A DNA stretch of 64,000 nt from Tetrastigma voinierianum. Taxonomy: Eukaryota > Streptophyta > Magnoliopsida > Vitales > Vitaceae. Shown piece by piece: positions 50,178 through 62,712 of this stretch. Every line of letters begins with the position of its first letter. Within the stretch, counting starts at the first letter, position 1. The notes under the pieces are model-generated. The model searched no databases and had not been told where the DNA came from. It saw only the letters and a list, made by a program, of their open reading frames with translations. Location: NCBI GenBank assembly GCA_016808115.1, contig JAEQBH010004569.1:229694-293693 (forward strand). Direction: 5' to 3'. The position numbers and the translations under genes are program-made.

Positions 50178-51231
50178 ATGCTACCCATTGGAACTTGGTT
50201 TCATATAAATGATGCATTATATTCTAACAAATCTACTATAAATTTGCTTAGCTTTAAAGATATCCACATAAATGGATATCATATTGAAACTATGAATGAA
50301 GGTAATACAAAATGTCTCTACATTATCTCTATTATTTCTAGAAAGAAACTCGTTGTTGAAAAACTCTCAACCATCTCTTTTGAGTTATCAGCCACAACTA
50401 TAAAACCTATTAGATCATATGTTGTTGTGAACCAAAGTTCGATGACCAATATTTTTTTATTCTTTGGCATGACATACTAGGCCACCTTGGGTCTTCAATG
50501 ATGTGGAGAAAGCATAAACACTCACACTTGGGCATCCAGCTAAAGAACCCGAGAGGAGATTCTTTGCCCAGTGAATACCTATGTTACATTTTCTTACAAA
50601 GGTAAATTGAAAGTCGGATCATCATTTAGCAAAGCAATTGAGTCACCCGATCTTTTAGAAAGAATATATGGGGATATATGTAGACATATTCATCCATCAT
50701 GTGGACCTTTTTGTTATTTCATGGTCTTAATAGATGCATCTACGAGGTGGTCACATGTTTGTCTCATTTCTACATGTAATGTTGCATTAGCTAGGCTTCT
50801 CACACAAATAATCAAATTACAAGCTCAATTTCTTGACTATCTGATCAAGGCAATGAAGCCCCAGATAATGTTGGTGGTCGCGAACCTTTATTGATTCTTT
50901 GCGTCGGTTGGAATAGATAATAGAGCATCATGTTGCTTATACTCACACCTAAAATGGTTTAGCAGAGTCCCTAATTAAAACGTCTTCAATTAATAGCTCA
51001 ACCATTACTAATGAAAACAAAATTACCGACTTCTGTGTAGGGACATGCTATTATGCATGTTGTAGATTGAGATTCGTATTCGACCTGACAACACTAGATA
51101 TTACCCTTCCTGACTTGTGCCAGAAAACAACCAAATATTTATCACTTACGAATATTTGGTTGTGTAGTGTGTGTACCAATAGCACCTACACAATGCATTA
51201 AAATGGACCCCCAACCAAGACTTGGTATTTA
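50178..51231 (+). pseudogene. Copia D pre-integrase and integrase remnant
   Basis: The open stretch at 50178-50480 is the pre-integrase region (NLLSFKDIHINGYHIET, then CLYIISIISRKK). At 50571-50894 comes the integrase: LLERIYGDICRHIHPSCGP, then YFMVLIDASTRWSHVCLIST, which carries the first catalytic aspartate (LIDA). The second aspartate block is lost to a frameshift near 50860, but an EHHVAYTH...NGLAESLIK region with the catalytic glutamate position can be followed at 50920-50975. It ends with a VPIAPTQ and a DPQPRLGIYV segment (51175-51233), where an LTR interrupts. Confidence 0.8.
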
Positions 51232-51876
51232 TGTAAAACCTCAAATTATACCCTAGTAGTTTATTATATGTTTAGAGTATAATATAAATAAAATTTGTAT
51301 TTTTCGGAAATTAAGTGTAAAGTGAGAAAAAGGTTAAATTGGTAATTTGTAAAATAAAAATCCAAAGGTCATAATACAAAAAGATTATATGTTATTATAG
51401 GAATTGGATTAGTTGAATTGCAAATAGAAGAAGTGGAAGGACTAATAAGTAAAAAGGAGAAATTTAAGCCAAAATGAGATAAAGCCAAACATGGCCTTAT
51501 AGAAGAAACATTTTCCCATTTGGCTTTTGGGAGTCTAGGGCTTATGGGTTTGAAAGGAGAGGCCTTCTTTGGTGATTTCTCTTCATTTGTTTTGGGTTCT
51601 CCTTGTTCAAGTAAGAAGAAAGGAAGAAAAGGAAGCTAGTTGAAGTGTTCAAGCAAATCAAGGTTTGGAAATACTTGTCTATATTTGGGTTAGGAAATTT
51701 TCCAACCTCCTTCTTTGTTTATATATGGGATTAGGAAAACCTAACATAAATGTGTTTTTAGTTAGTTCTACCAAAGCGAGTTTTGTGGTTTGCTTTTGAA
51801 TGGATTTTGTTTTGGTAGGAAGTTTTCCAGTGAAAGAGGATAAAAAGCCTCAATTTCTATTTTTTGCTCGACACCA

Positions 51877-51935
51877 CTTCACCTAGGCAAAGGAGTGCTC
51901 GCCTAGGCGAAGGTCGGGTAGCCTAGGCGAAGGTT
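51877..51935 (+). repeat. Palindromic CGCCTAGGCG minisatellite
   Basis: Three copies of a CGCCTAGGCGAAGG-type unit (the first reads CACCTAGGCAAAGG, the third AGCCTAGGCGAAGG), 20-24 bases apart. The core CGCCTAGGCG is a perfect palindrome. Confidence 0.75.
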
Positions 51936-52237
51936 CGTTCGCTGGCGGATCAGAGCACGAGATTTCAGAATGTACGATCGGCAGGGGCGTGCGGTCTCGC
52001 TGGGTGAACTTCTCACTAAGGCGTACCTACAAATCCTGTTTTGTTTTATCTCTTCCGTTAATTCTAGCAATCATCCATTAGGTTAATGGAGGATCCTAAT
52101 AAGTGAATGAAAGGGTCCGTACAAGTATAATAGTTAAATGAAAATTGCTTTGTACCTCGCCTCCAAGGCGAAGCTTCGAGCAAACATTGTTTCTTGTCCC
52201 TTATTTGCTAATGTGTTTAAGAATAATATAACAAGCT

Positions 52238-52243
<6 letters not shown>

Positions 52244-52293
<50 letters not shown>
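52244..52293. repeat. (AT)25 microsatellite
   Basis: An uninterrupted AT run of about 50 bases inside the LTR that interrupts copia D. Confidence 0.9.
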
Positions 52294-52296
<3 letters not shown>

Positions 52297-52499
52297 GTAT
52301 GCATGCTTAAGATCGAATAGTGAATGAAGAGGCACCTCTTATTAGTGCGATAACACTCTTTGATTAGTGCTTCAACAAACCTCTGTTTGACAAATCCTCT
52401 CTTTGTTTGTGTGGAAAAATATGCGGGTGAGCAGGTGCATCTACTTGTGGTGGCTCTGGCATCTTTCGCGTATCGATACCTTGATGACGGGCCGCGTCA

Positions 52500-54700
52500 A
52501 TGTGTAACACCTCTGTTGGCGTAATCTTCGGTGTTTGCATTCCATATTAATGTTGTGTACTCTCTGTTAATTGTTGGTGCTATCTGACGATGTTGATAAG
52601 ATCTGATGATTGACCACGAAACGCCAGATGGTTTGTTTCCATAGTGGCGCCTCAGTTACGTGTTTGTATCGCATTGCCGTTCTTAAGGATGTAAGCCGAT
52701 TCATAGAATTTATTATTACGTATTGACTGCGCCGCGGTTGTGGCGTGAAACTGGGTGATCCATTTTATTGTACCATGCTTTGTGGCGAATTTTGGTGGAT
52801 TATGTCGTATCACGTTTGGCACTAAGTGCCGACGATGGTTGGTCGTGCGGTGGGAAGACCCTTCCAGGCGTTGCTTCTCGCGGTAGACCTTGCGATAGAT
52901 CCACGATGCCGTTTTGACTTTAAATCGCCAATTGTCAATATAATGATTGTAATAGTTAAATCGTAGGACTCGATATATATCACGGTTGACCATCGGGTGG
53001 TGGTTTTGGTCATCATTCGATCGTGGTTCGCCGATGACGGGACTCGACCGCGATATAAATCCGATGAAGCTGGTCGATCCATGCGTTCGTCGTTTGGCGG
53101 GACGACGCTAATATTATCTCGTAAAGTTTTGATTATCGTTTATCATAAATCGCGAACGATGAATGACTTAACTAACGCGATTATCGTGAGATGTGTATTC
53201 ACCAACGGAAAAATTCAGTTAAGAAAGGCGGGATGTTAAGCGGATTAAATACCGATGTCTGATTTAGTTCTTATACGATTAATCTTTGAGTTGAAGTTCA
53301 AAAGATGAAAATCATTTGCAAGTCTTTTAAGTCAATTGACCATTTGACCATGAAAATGAAAAGTCATATCTTATTACCCAAGACTCGGTCACGGGTTGAT
53401 ATCATGACAGTAATTAACGGTGACAATATCAGTTATTGGAATGTTTAATGGTTAAAAACCACATTATCCCGAGAATAACACCAAGAGAATTTATGCCACA
53501 AGAATTTTGTGTAACTGTAAAAGAAACCAGCGAAATATGCGAGTAAAGCAAGGCCTTTATGACGCTATAATAATAAAGATTAATAATACGGTATATTGGC
53601 GAAGGTTCCATATGAAGTATGATAATAAAGTAGCCCCTTGATGTAACAAAGGTGAACAAAGAAATTTCTGAAATACTTGAACAAAAATTACGAAGGTTCG
53701 ACAAATATTTAAAAAGTAGAATGTCGAAATTATGAGATCAGTAGTTGTATTTACTAAGGATATAAAAGGATCAAAAATTATATTATATCAGTAATATTAT
53801 AGTGGCGTGATTGTTGAAGTATTGAGATCAAGACACCAAAAAATGTATGAAGATAAAATAGGAAATGATTGGCTTAAAATGAAAAGTTTATTGATGGATA
53901 AAGTTTTATTATTAAAGGTTTGTGACACAGGTCATTCAAAGTTATAAGTATGTTGATTTAAATGGTGTTTATCAATAATAATAATTTTATCTTGTAGATA
54001 TAAGGCGCAGTTAAGCGCGAGTTATCACAGGACCACTGGTAGTGATGAGGAGCATATTAGCTATTTCAAGTTCGTATCCACTTTAACTTTTAATGACGAT
54101 AATCTCCGGAATGGATGTATATAGCGGATCATCATCCGACTTATTTGCGTTCTGATATTGTTATATTCGCACCATATGTTCAAAGAGAATCACGGAGTTT
54201 ATTATAAATGATATACGAGAAAGATCATTGGTGTGTGTGTGGACTCGATCCAGTTACATTATTTATATGGTTCGAACGATCGGACGTATCATTAGTAACA
54301 GCAGTATTTATCAAAGATATTATGCCGAACAACCTGCTCCTTACCGTATCTTATTAAATCAAAACGGATTGATTAAATGTTGATGATTTGAAATCTTTGT
54401 TGAGGACTCTTGAAATGCTTTAAAACAACAAATAATGTTTGAAGATTGGATAAAGATCTTGAAAACAAAGATTTGTCACCATTTCAGATCTACGGGGCGA
54501 ACTTTCATTGGGGTTTTGTTAATATTGATATCATATAAAAATCTTAAAGTGAGTTTTATACTGGATTAAACACAGCATTTAGTTCTCAATGGTTGTTTAT
54601 TCAGTTGATTATAGAAAAATGACTGGTTTAATAGACACAGAAATAAGATTAGAAGATTATAGGTTTGAGTATGTATCTTAGGTGTAGTTTAGTTAAACAT
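52500..54700. other. Unclassified sequence inside copia D
   Basis: GC- and CpG-richer sequence (52600-53250) grading into AT-rich sequence (53250-54700). Although it lies where copia reverse transcriptase and RNase H belong, none of their motifs could be read on either strand. It may be a further LTR or leader from another element. Open stretches of 80-113 codons here look accidental. Confidence 0.35.
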
Positions 54701-55086
54701 GTGTTTCTTAATATTATTAAAATCATTATTTTCATATCTGTTTTGGATGGATTTTGAGATTCATAAATACAAGGCGACAGATGGGTATCCAAAGGCATTA
54801 TGTTTATTGTTTGCATTGAAGACATTTGATCATGGACTGTTTACTCAAAAGGAGTGTCTTATGACATGATGTTAAGCTAGTATGTTATCTGGATTTTTCA
54901 TCGTCTGGGTTTGTCAAAATTTGGAGCTTCTTGTGAGGTTTTTAACGACGGTCTAACAAGCGAGAATAGTTTGAAGGTATATGAATGTTATCTTTCTTTT
55001 TCGCCCACATTGGGTTTTACATGAGGTTTTTCTGCAGCAAGGTTGGAGCAGACACCCATTCTATATGGCGGTCATCTAAGAGGGAA
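54701..55086 (+). other. Copia D 3' untranslated region and polypurine tract
   Basis: Contains CCACATTGGGTTTTACATGA followed by a GTTTTTCTGCAGCAAGG segment, a passage common just after copia pol, and ends with TAAGAGGGAAG, the polypurine tract abutting the 3' LTR. Confidence 0.6.
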
Positions 55087-55388
55087 GTGTTGTAAATGTC
55101 GATGAATGAATGACCACCTCATCAATAATGAGTTATGAACTTTTCATTGATTGAAAAACCTTTCATTAAGGTTCATGAACCTTCATTAACCCCTCTTAAT
55201 GATGAGTAGTGGAAGCCTTGTAGATTCATCTATCTTGTTCATTTGAAATGCATCCCTGGAGATTCATCTCTTTCTCTTCCTCTTTATATCTCTCTCTTCC
55301 CTCTTTATATCTCTCTCTTTACTTGTTATGCATATAAAGAGAATAGTATAATTCTCTAAAGTTTGTATTTTATAATAATTTCACAACA
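55087..55388 (+). repeat. 3' LTR of copia D
   Basis: Starts TGTTGTAAATGTCGATGAATG and ends TTTCACAACA, giving TG...CA ends, about 302 bp. The TCTCTTTATATC-type repeat near 55275-55320 is longer than in the 5' copy. Confidence 0.85.
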
Positions 55389-57957
55389 CATTGATTTCTC
55401 TATAGTTTCTAATATTTAATAAAGTATTAAAAAATAATATGCCAATAGTCAATTAATTTTAAATTCCGATTAAAAATAAGTTAGAAAAACTAACTACATC
55501 TATACACAAATTATTAATAGAATTTTATAAATATAAAATAAATGGATTAAACTAAGAGCTATTCAATGCTGGAGAGTAGAGAGTTGGTTCCTTGACCATG
55601 GAAGGACTCATAAACTTATAGATAAAAATATTTTAAAAAAACCATTTGACATGATGATTTTAAAATAGTTTTTAGAATTTTTAATGAAAAGTAAATGTTT
55701 TAAAAACCACCATGCCTTTTTATTTTATAGAATTTAATTTATCTTTATGTAAGAATCAAATTCAAGTTAAGTCTTATTAAAAATAAATTTTATAATTATT
55801 AAAAAACAAAACTCATTGTGAGTTAATTTTATCCATAAATTTATGATATTAATGGGTTTATAATTTTATTTAAAAATTGGCCAAGTCATTAATCAATCCA
55901 ATATGACATTTAATTTAGAATTCATTTTGAGAAGAGAAACAAATAGAACTATTCTAAACTAAATTATGGTTTGTAAATTTATAGGTATCATGAGTTTTAG
56001 TATTTAAATTTTTAAATTATTTTCAAAACAATAATCGAACCCAGAACCAGTAATACCCCCTCAAAATCTTAGGCTCCTATACTTTAAGACCTAGAAGGCT
56101 ATTTCTATGATTTAAAGAAACATTGCTTTAAATCGATGTTTGTCCATAGATATAGTTCTTTAAAAGCAAAAAAATGGAATAAATACTATGAACTTCAAAT
56201 TTTGTTTTTGTTTTTTTTGTTTTAAATTAATTTTTTTCAATTATAGTAATCAGAAACAACCTCATACTTTTTATTTATTCTTGAATTTTAGTAAGAGATT
56301 TAATTACTAAATTTGAATCCATAAGTTGATTTCACTAAGTTATTATATAACTTTTAAATTTTAAAAGTGATCGACCATCGATTCAGTCCTTTAGCCAAAT
56401 TTAAAAATTCATCGATCATTAATTTCAAGACCTTATAAATTTAGTCTAAGTGCATACATCAAAAATAAAATAAAATAAAATAAAAAAATAAAAAATTTAG
56501 TATTCTTTAAAGTCACTCCAAAGTCTTGTTCTTAATCCCCACCCCATGGAAAGTGACAAGTTGATTGGTCAATCAATCCCCATCAAACAGGCATTTAGGG
56601 GAAATTTGTGTAGTAAAATTTTCTACGTCATGTAATATGTTTTAAAAAATAATTTTATTTCCTATTTATGACTTTTTCAAAATTTTTATATTTAAAAAGT
56701 ACTTCAAGAAATATTTATTATATTATAATATATTTTTTGGAGCTAGAACTATTTTTTTTTTGGTTACGAGGTGCTGTTATTGTATATTCGAAGAACAACT
56801 ATAAAGTGATGGAATGAAGCTTCCTCCCACGAGGTGAAAATTGGATAATTTAAAAATTTGAAAAAAAATAATAAAAGCGAATATTTTATTTTTATTTCAT
56901 TTAATTATCTATTGTTGATTTTAAAATTTCTTATTTATTATTGATGTCAACTTACAAAAATTTTATTCGATTTTTATTAAAAACTAGAACATGAGTAGAA
57001 ATTTATATAAATATTGGATTTGAATGCATCACTAAATAGTGAATTAGAAATATTTTATTTGTTACTTGAGGATTCTAAATATTTTTTTCTTAAATGATTT
57101 ATATCAAATATATAATATAAAAAGTTTACAATATATTTATTTATAGGATACTTTTATAACCGCAGTTACTTTTTTTCTTTGATCTGTACTCCTTTATAGT
57201 CCATTTTTTTAATTCATGAAACTGGAGCGGTGTTTGTTTATAATTATAGATCTCGATCATGATATATATGTTTTTAACATATCAGATTTTTAATAAACCG
57301 AGTTCTTATGTAAGTTTATTTTATTTTATGTTGGATTTATTACATTATGTAAAGTTGGTGTGATCTTATTGACATTCAATGATATATTAAACGTTGTGAC
57401 AACAATGGTCCAAACATTAAGCATAACGATAACAAACTAATGATCAAATAATGTTGTAGGTGGATTTTGATTTTTGTGAATATGTGCTAATTTGAATAAA
57501 TAAAATTAATTATTTTTAAAAGAAAATTTTATAATAAATTAAATTTTTTAATAATTTTATTCAATATTACAAACAAATGGTTTTTTTTAGGAAACAACTA
57601 TTTAACTTTTAAAAATATTGTTTAATGAATGAAGATAAAAGATACTAACATTGTTAAAATGTAGAACCTAAAGGAGTATCTCCGTTGTCCGGCTTTTAGG
57701 GCCATCGAGTTCACGTAGTTGTTAACAAGGTCCACTTAAATTAGTCAAAGTGGTTCGAACTGGCACACCCGAAACATGGTTATCAAAATATTTTATGTCT
57801 GTTATTTTAAGGTACTAAATTGTTTTTATCGAGACTTGAATAGAGATGATATTTTTCTCCTCCAATAAAAAATTGGACAGATCGAAGATTTTCGAATTCG
57901 AAGATGGAAACAGGTCTAAATAGATCCTACATGTCCCTAATCCAAATACACGATTAA

Positions 57958-58033
<76 letters not shown>

Positions 58034-58600
58034 ATAGATTATTTTAATATATTGTTATTTATTGTAAAACATTTGTTTGTACTTGTATTTTAATTGGTTC
58101 ATAAAATCACATCATAAATAGTGTATTACTTATTATATGATAAATTAATTTTTATCTATAAATTTTAACGATTCATTTAAGCAAATCGGAGATATGATAC
58201 GGATCATAATGAGCGTGGAAATAATGATAAAATATATCTAAATCCTAATGAAAATATGATCAAGGACGAGAAGATAGAAATAATAAATGAAGTCATTTAT
58301 GTATTTATCATCCCGATACTTAAACTGGAATTATTTCTGTCTTTGCTTATATACTGTTTTAATATTGGATATTCTACGAAAGATTTTAAATTGGCGACCA
58401 GGAGATAGGTTATAATGAGTTCTTTTTACTTTTATTCGATTTCTATATTATATTATTATGATATTTTTTTCTTATGAACTTTGTTTTATAAGGACTGATA
58501 TGATAGCTATCGTAAATCCATTCACCCCTTTACGAATTGATCTGGGCCGTTCTTGAAAAATCCTTTTTTTATTTTATTGATTATTGAAAAAGAAAGGTTA
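55389..58600. other. AT-rich region upstream of the PP2C gene
   Basis: No gene or recognisable transposon protein. It is dominated by A/T-rich sequence, with a TA run of about 62 bases at 57963-58024 and an (A)n(TAAAA)n run at 56463-56498. Positions 57660-57790 are GC-richer but not recognised. Confidence 0.5.
57963..58024. repeat. (AT)n microsatellite
   Basis: A nearly perfect AT run of about 62 bases in the region upstream of the PP2C gene. Confidence 0.9.
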
Positions 58601-58626
58601 AGTGAGAGGTATATTCATAAATGAAA

Positions 58627-58862
58627 AGAGAGAGAGAGAGAGAGGCAGAAAAATAAAAAATGAAGCGGCAGAGAGAGAGAGAGAGAGAGGGGGGAAGGTG
58701 ATGAGTCGTTTCTATCAAAATCACGAAAGTAGACACACCACCATAGCCAGGAGTTATTTGCATAAAAAATAATCCCAAAAATAACTTCTCTCTGCACTTA
58801 TAGTCTTATAGGTCAAAAGTCTCTTATTCCCCCCCTCTCTCTCTTTCTCTCTTTCTCTCTCT
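58627..58862. promoter_or_regulatory. GA and CT tracts before the PP2C leader
   Basis: GA runs at 58627-58642 and 58670-58688 on the plus strand, then CT runs at 58834-58862. Such GA/CT tracts are common around plant transcription starts and 5' leaders. With the leader intron beginning at 59069, transcription probably starts between about 58700 and 58950, but no TATA box was fixed with confidence. Confidence 0.4.
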
Positions 58863-59068
58863 ACACTGCTGTATTTCTCTCTCTAGTTTCGTCGGCTAGT
58901 ACCTCTTTATAATCCTCTTAAATTTTCTGTTTTCTCTGGATAAACAGAATACTAACTTCTAGGTTTTTGTTTATGTCTGAAACATAAAAGAAACCACGAT
59001 CAGATTAATGCCCCACTTCCCTTCTCCCCGCTCTGAACCGATTTTTCGGACTCACCAATCGGGCAAGA

Positions 59069-59148
59069 GTAAGTACGCCCTAAACCTAGTACCTGCGTTT
59101 TAAGGGCCACCTTTGGATTCAACCTTTTCCATTTAGCAGTAACTTCTG

Positions 59149-59191
<43 letters not shown>

Positions 59192-59995
59192 GGATTTTAG
59201 ATTGGATTTTTTTTGTATTTACTATTTTGATGTTACTCTTCTGTGACTCCATCATTATATGTCGATTTTCTATCTGGGTCTGTGCGGTTTTATTGATTAT
59301 CGTTTTAAAGTTAATCATGTTCATTTCACATAATTTTGTTAACTTGGGTCTACTTATTTTGTTATTATATTTCAAATTGTGGGTTATTGATCTTTTCATT
59401 TTTGTCTTAATGATTTGATACTATTTGAAAGTGATATTCATTTTCTGATTTAAGTTCATTGTCATTGATAACTGTTGATTAATTTCAAGATTCAGTCTGA
59501 ACTGCGGGTAGATGATTTCAGTGGTTTATTGCTTCAATCTGGCGAATTTGAGTGGATTTGATCCGATCTAGGATCTGGTAAAGTTGACTTGATTAAGAAG
59601 ATAATTAGATTAACCTTTGATTTCCAAATGAGGTGATGGTATTTGCTGTTTTTCATCTCTAAGAAGATTTTAAAATTTCCACAACTGAATGGTTCTGTTG
59701 GTGGCTTTTGCGCGCCATTGGGTTTTTGATGATTAAAGAAAATGGAAATCTAATGTTTCTTTCTCGGCAACCAAACGGGGCATTAGCATTTACACTCATT
59801 TTTATTTTTGGTTATTCTTTTATATTTTTTATGGTTTTATTTTATTTTCTTTGCTTTCATTTTTTGCAAACCTTTTGTGACTTTATAATAGTTATCTATT
59901 CGTCTTTTCCTTTTTCATTTCCATTTTTCTGGTTGAAATATTGTTTTGATCGAAATTTAGTTCATTTACTGATTACTTAAGTTGTTTGGTTGCAG
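59069..59995 (+). other. Probable intron in the PP2C 5' leader
   Basis: A strong donor, AAGA|GTAAGTAC at 59069, and an acceptor, TTGGTTGCAG| ending at 59995, bracket 927 bases that are T-rich like a plant intron. The exon then resumes six bases before the ATG. The first part includes an uninterrupted CT run (59151-59187). Splicing is inferred; it leaves a spliced leader of perhaps 150-350 bases. Confidence 0.5.
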
Positions 59996-60001
59996 ATAGA
60001 G

Positions 60002-62712
60002 ATGGGTATATATCACCAGTCTCCAAAACTGAAGTCATCTGAAGATGGTGAGAATGCTAAGGTTAGATACGGTTTATCATCCATGCAAGGATGGCGTGCA
60101 ACCATGGAAGATGCTGTGAGTAGTCAGTGAAATCTTTAGCCTTTCTAATTTAAGATATGTTGATTACATTTGTGTTTATCTGACTGTTTGGATCATGAAC
60201 AAATTAGGTAGGACTGTGAAAATTAGTGTTGCGGTTTCTATGTTGAATTGTCATCATTTTGTATCCTTTATCATCTTGGGAGGAATCAGGCATCCATTTT
60301 GTATCTTGGGGAGGGAATCAATTGTATTGTTGTGTTGTAGTAAGTTATTCTGATGCCTGAGTTTTGCCTCATAGTCAGATAAGAATGGGGTAGACCATTT
60401 TGAGCTTTTTAAATAAATGAAGCAACGTTGTCGACAAAAAAGAGAAGACAAAATTTTGGAATCATTGGAGGAGCCTCCTTGCAGTGTCACACTTAGGCCA
60501 ATTTCTGTTTTAACTGCTTCATTTGGAAACAGTGCTGGCTAATTATTTTGATAGTTTATAGTATGGTGCTTTTGCCAGGATGGTATTTCCATAGTTGGAT
60601 CTGATTGGAGATCGAATCTATTTGATGAGCTATCATAGCTATAAAAGAGTGTGATATCTGCGGTTATTGGAGGCTTCATTATCCAGTTAGAAGAAACCTT
60701 GTTGTTTTATGATTCATTGGGCATCAAGCCATATGTTTTGCTGATGAAGTCAAAGATTATTGTTTAAAATCTTTTTGTTGTCCTGCTGTTTATGATATAG
60801 TTGTTTCAGTTGTGCTTTACTTCTGTTTCATTGAATTGCCATGCTTTTGCAGCTTCTTCTACAAATATATCTATTTGCAATATTTATCTGCTGTCTTTGC
60901 ATTGAATATCTGCTTTCACCATACATACACGCATTAGATAGTCCGAAGGATAAACAAATGCGCTTATAGGTGGCACAACTATACAGGAGGCAAAAATGTA
61001 GTCACTGTCGCCGATTGTCATCATGGTATTATTTCTTGTATGGGAAGGATTATAGGTGATTTGTATTTGTGTTTTCTCCGAGTAGTTTGCTCTTATATAT
61101 TAATGAGACTGCATCCCGCCATTCTCATAATAAGTTTGATTTCAAACTCAATTTGTTTATAGCTCCCTCCTTGAATAATTTTTTGGTCAATATAACTTGC
61201 AATGTTGTGCACCACCATTAATATAGAGAAAACAGTGTGTGAGTTATAGCACTGAGTAAGCAGTTTACTCCCACTTTTTCCTCCTTCATCACATGAATTA
61301 ACTAAGAAGGCTGATGCTTATGAAGTTATTGAAACATTTTTTGGGTGGGGTTAGAATATTTAGTCCTTCAATATATGTAATAACCACGATTTTAATTTTC
61401 AAGTAGCAGTTAAGATATGATCAATAAATATAAAATCTTAGAACTTTCAACCACACAAAAGGCGCACAATTTACTTGGAAAGCCACCTACAGAGTTTTCT
61501 GGCGAACCTGTAGATGTAAAAGTCCTGGTGTCAACAGATTACAAATATAAATTTACTAAATATTCAATTGAAATTTGTTTACAGATTGACCCCTGTTTTC
61601 GATTTCCATGTGAGCACATTCTCATAATATCATTTATCCTATATAATTTCCGATTAACTTAACTCTAGTTATCTATGTCATCCAAGGGTTGATTTTTGCA
61701 ATCTTTGAGTCTTCATAAGCAGTCATTAATTATATGTAGGCATTCAGAGTTTTAAATAAATTTTCCTTTCAAAAAGGAGATCTAAATAAAGAATGAACAA
61801 AAACCAAATTGCCAACATAACTAAATTACCCAACAAAGTATGACCTCTGATTTACTATAATAAAAGCTTCTTTATTTGCTTGCCATTAGCATATTATATC
61901 CTATTATTTTGAATTTGAAGGTAGAGATTTCTCTGTAGTCGAAGTCAGGTTTTACAAAATGGTCAGTGCATCCTCTGGTTTTGCAGAACCAAATAAACTG
62001 CTGAGTTTTCTGTTTTGAACTGATCCTTAGGTTGTTACAAATCCATTTTCTCTTTTTTTTTTTCAACTAAATGACAGAACTAAAGTGTTGTCCTTTTAAC
62101 AAGTACTTAGATTCACAATGTTGATTCTATCTGTAATTGGTTGCATAGTGGTTTTTGTACTAAAATATTACACTTACTTCCTCATGATTGCTTGATTCTG
62201 AATGCCAAAAAACTATGAATCCATCAAAATCTAAGCATTGTCTGTTGTGTGGAATTGTATCAGATGGATTTTATCTGTAATGTGCTCCAGTCTGAATTTA
62301 CTAAATGTTTGTTGATAATGTGAAGTGCTGTCATCGAAATTTTAGATTCAGTTTGTCAAATCATCTCTCTTCCATTTTGTGTATTGTAGTGCAGATACAA
62401 GTTGCGTCAGAAATGTAATGGGTTTTCAATTCTGCGGTCATGTTTGCCTTTCATGCTTCGTAATTAGTACCTTGGCATTGTCTGCCTCTGGTGCATAATT
62501 TTCCTGGAATGCGATAGTTTATTTTTCAACATGTTTGATCTTGGCTTCTTAGATTTATATGGTAATTTGTGAACTATAGCCGTTAGGTTATTTACATTGC
62601 ATATATATATATATGCTGTTATTTATTATGCTTATTTATTGTTTTTAGCATCCTGCATACTGCCAGATTTGGATACTTCCGCCCGTTTTTAGTGTATATG
62701 ATAGCCATGGAG
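60002..62712 (+). CDS. Protein phosphatase 2C, N-terminal exons (gene runs off the right edge)
   Basis: PP2C enzymes are Mn/Mg-dependent serine/threonine phosphatases. Coding exon 1 is 60002-60115: MGIYHQSPKLKSSEDGE, then KVRYGLSSMQGWRATMEDA, ending in phase 0 at a GTGAGT donor. The MGxY...SEDGEN start and SSMQGWRATMEDA match the small plant PP2C group that includes Arabidopsis At4g31860 and At2g25070; E and D of MEDA are metal-site residues. Exon 2 is 62649-62712, between a TTTTTAG acceptor and a GTAAGA donor, encoding a degenerate HxAY start and VYDSHGG, where the family has VYDGHGG. Its length of 64 bases keeps the frame. Intron 1 is 2.5 kb; exon 3 was not found before 64000. Whether the gene is functional depends on exon 2. 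Confidence 0.8.
60116..62648 (+). other. PP2C intron 1
   Basis: Runs from the GTGAGT donor to the TTTTTAG acceptor. T-rich with no retrotransposon protein. Short open stretches on both strands are chance. A GTTATAGCACTGAGTAAGC passage and similar pieces show no family signature. Confidence 0.65.

Larger units (their letters stand above)
51232..52499 (+). repeat. LTR inserted in copia D
   Basis: Starts TGTAAAACCTCAAATTATACC immediately after the integrase-end block, and ends near GGGCCGCGTCA. The first 500 bases run parallel to the gypsy B LTR (GGAGTCTAGGGCTTATGGGTT, CTTCTTTGGTGATTTCTCTTC-like and CCTCCTTCTTTG blocks), so it belongs to a related family in the same orientation. It includes a palindromic minisatellite (51877-51935), an AT repeat (52244-52293) and AGTGC/CACTC words (52338-52380). 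No target duplication is evident. Confidence 0.6.
48986..55388 (+). mobile_element. Copia element D, plus strand, LTR to LTR
   Basis: A Ty1/copia retrotransposon with direct LTRs at 48986-49295 and 55087-55388, gag and integrase remnants behind the 5' LTR, and a typical copia 3' untranslated end with an AAGAGGGAAG polypurine tract before the 3' LTR. An LTR-like insertion begins at 51232 exactly within a conserved integrase-end block. Reverse transcriptase and RNase H could not be recognised in 52500-54700, so they are deleted or decayed beyond reading. Confidence 0.8.

Noticed and set aside
52652..53239. Several 80-113 codon frames on both strands
   Set aside because: They overlap each other, match nothing recognisable and lie in CpG-rich unclassified sequence inside copia D.
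59708..59980. 90-codon plus-strand frame, very hydrophobic
   Set aside because: It is the T-rich end of the leader intron; phenylalanine-rich frames are expected there and the acceptor site follows.
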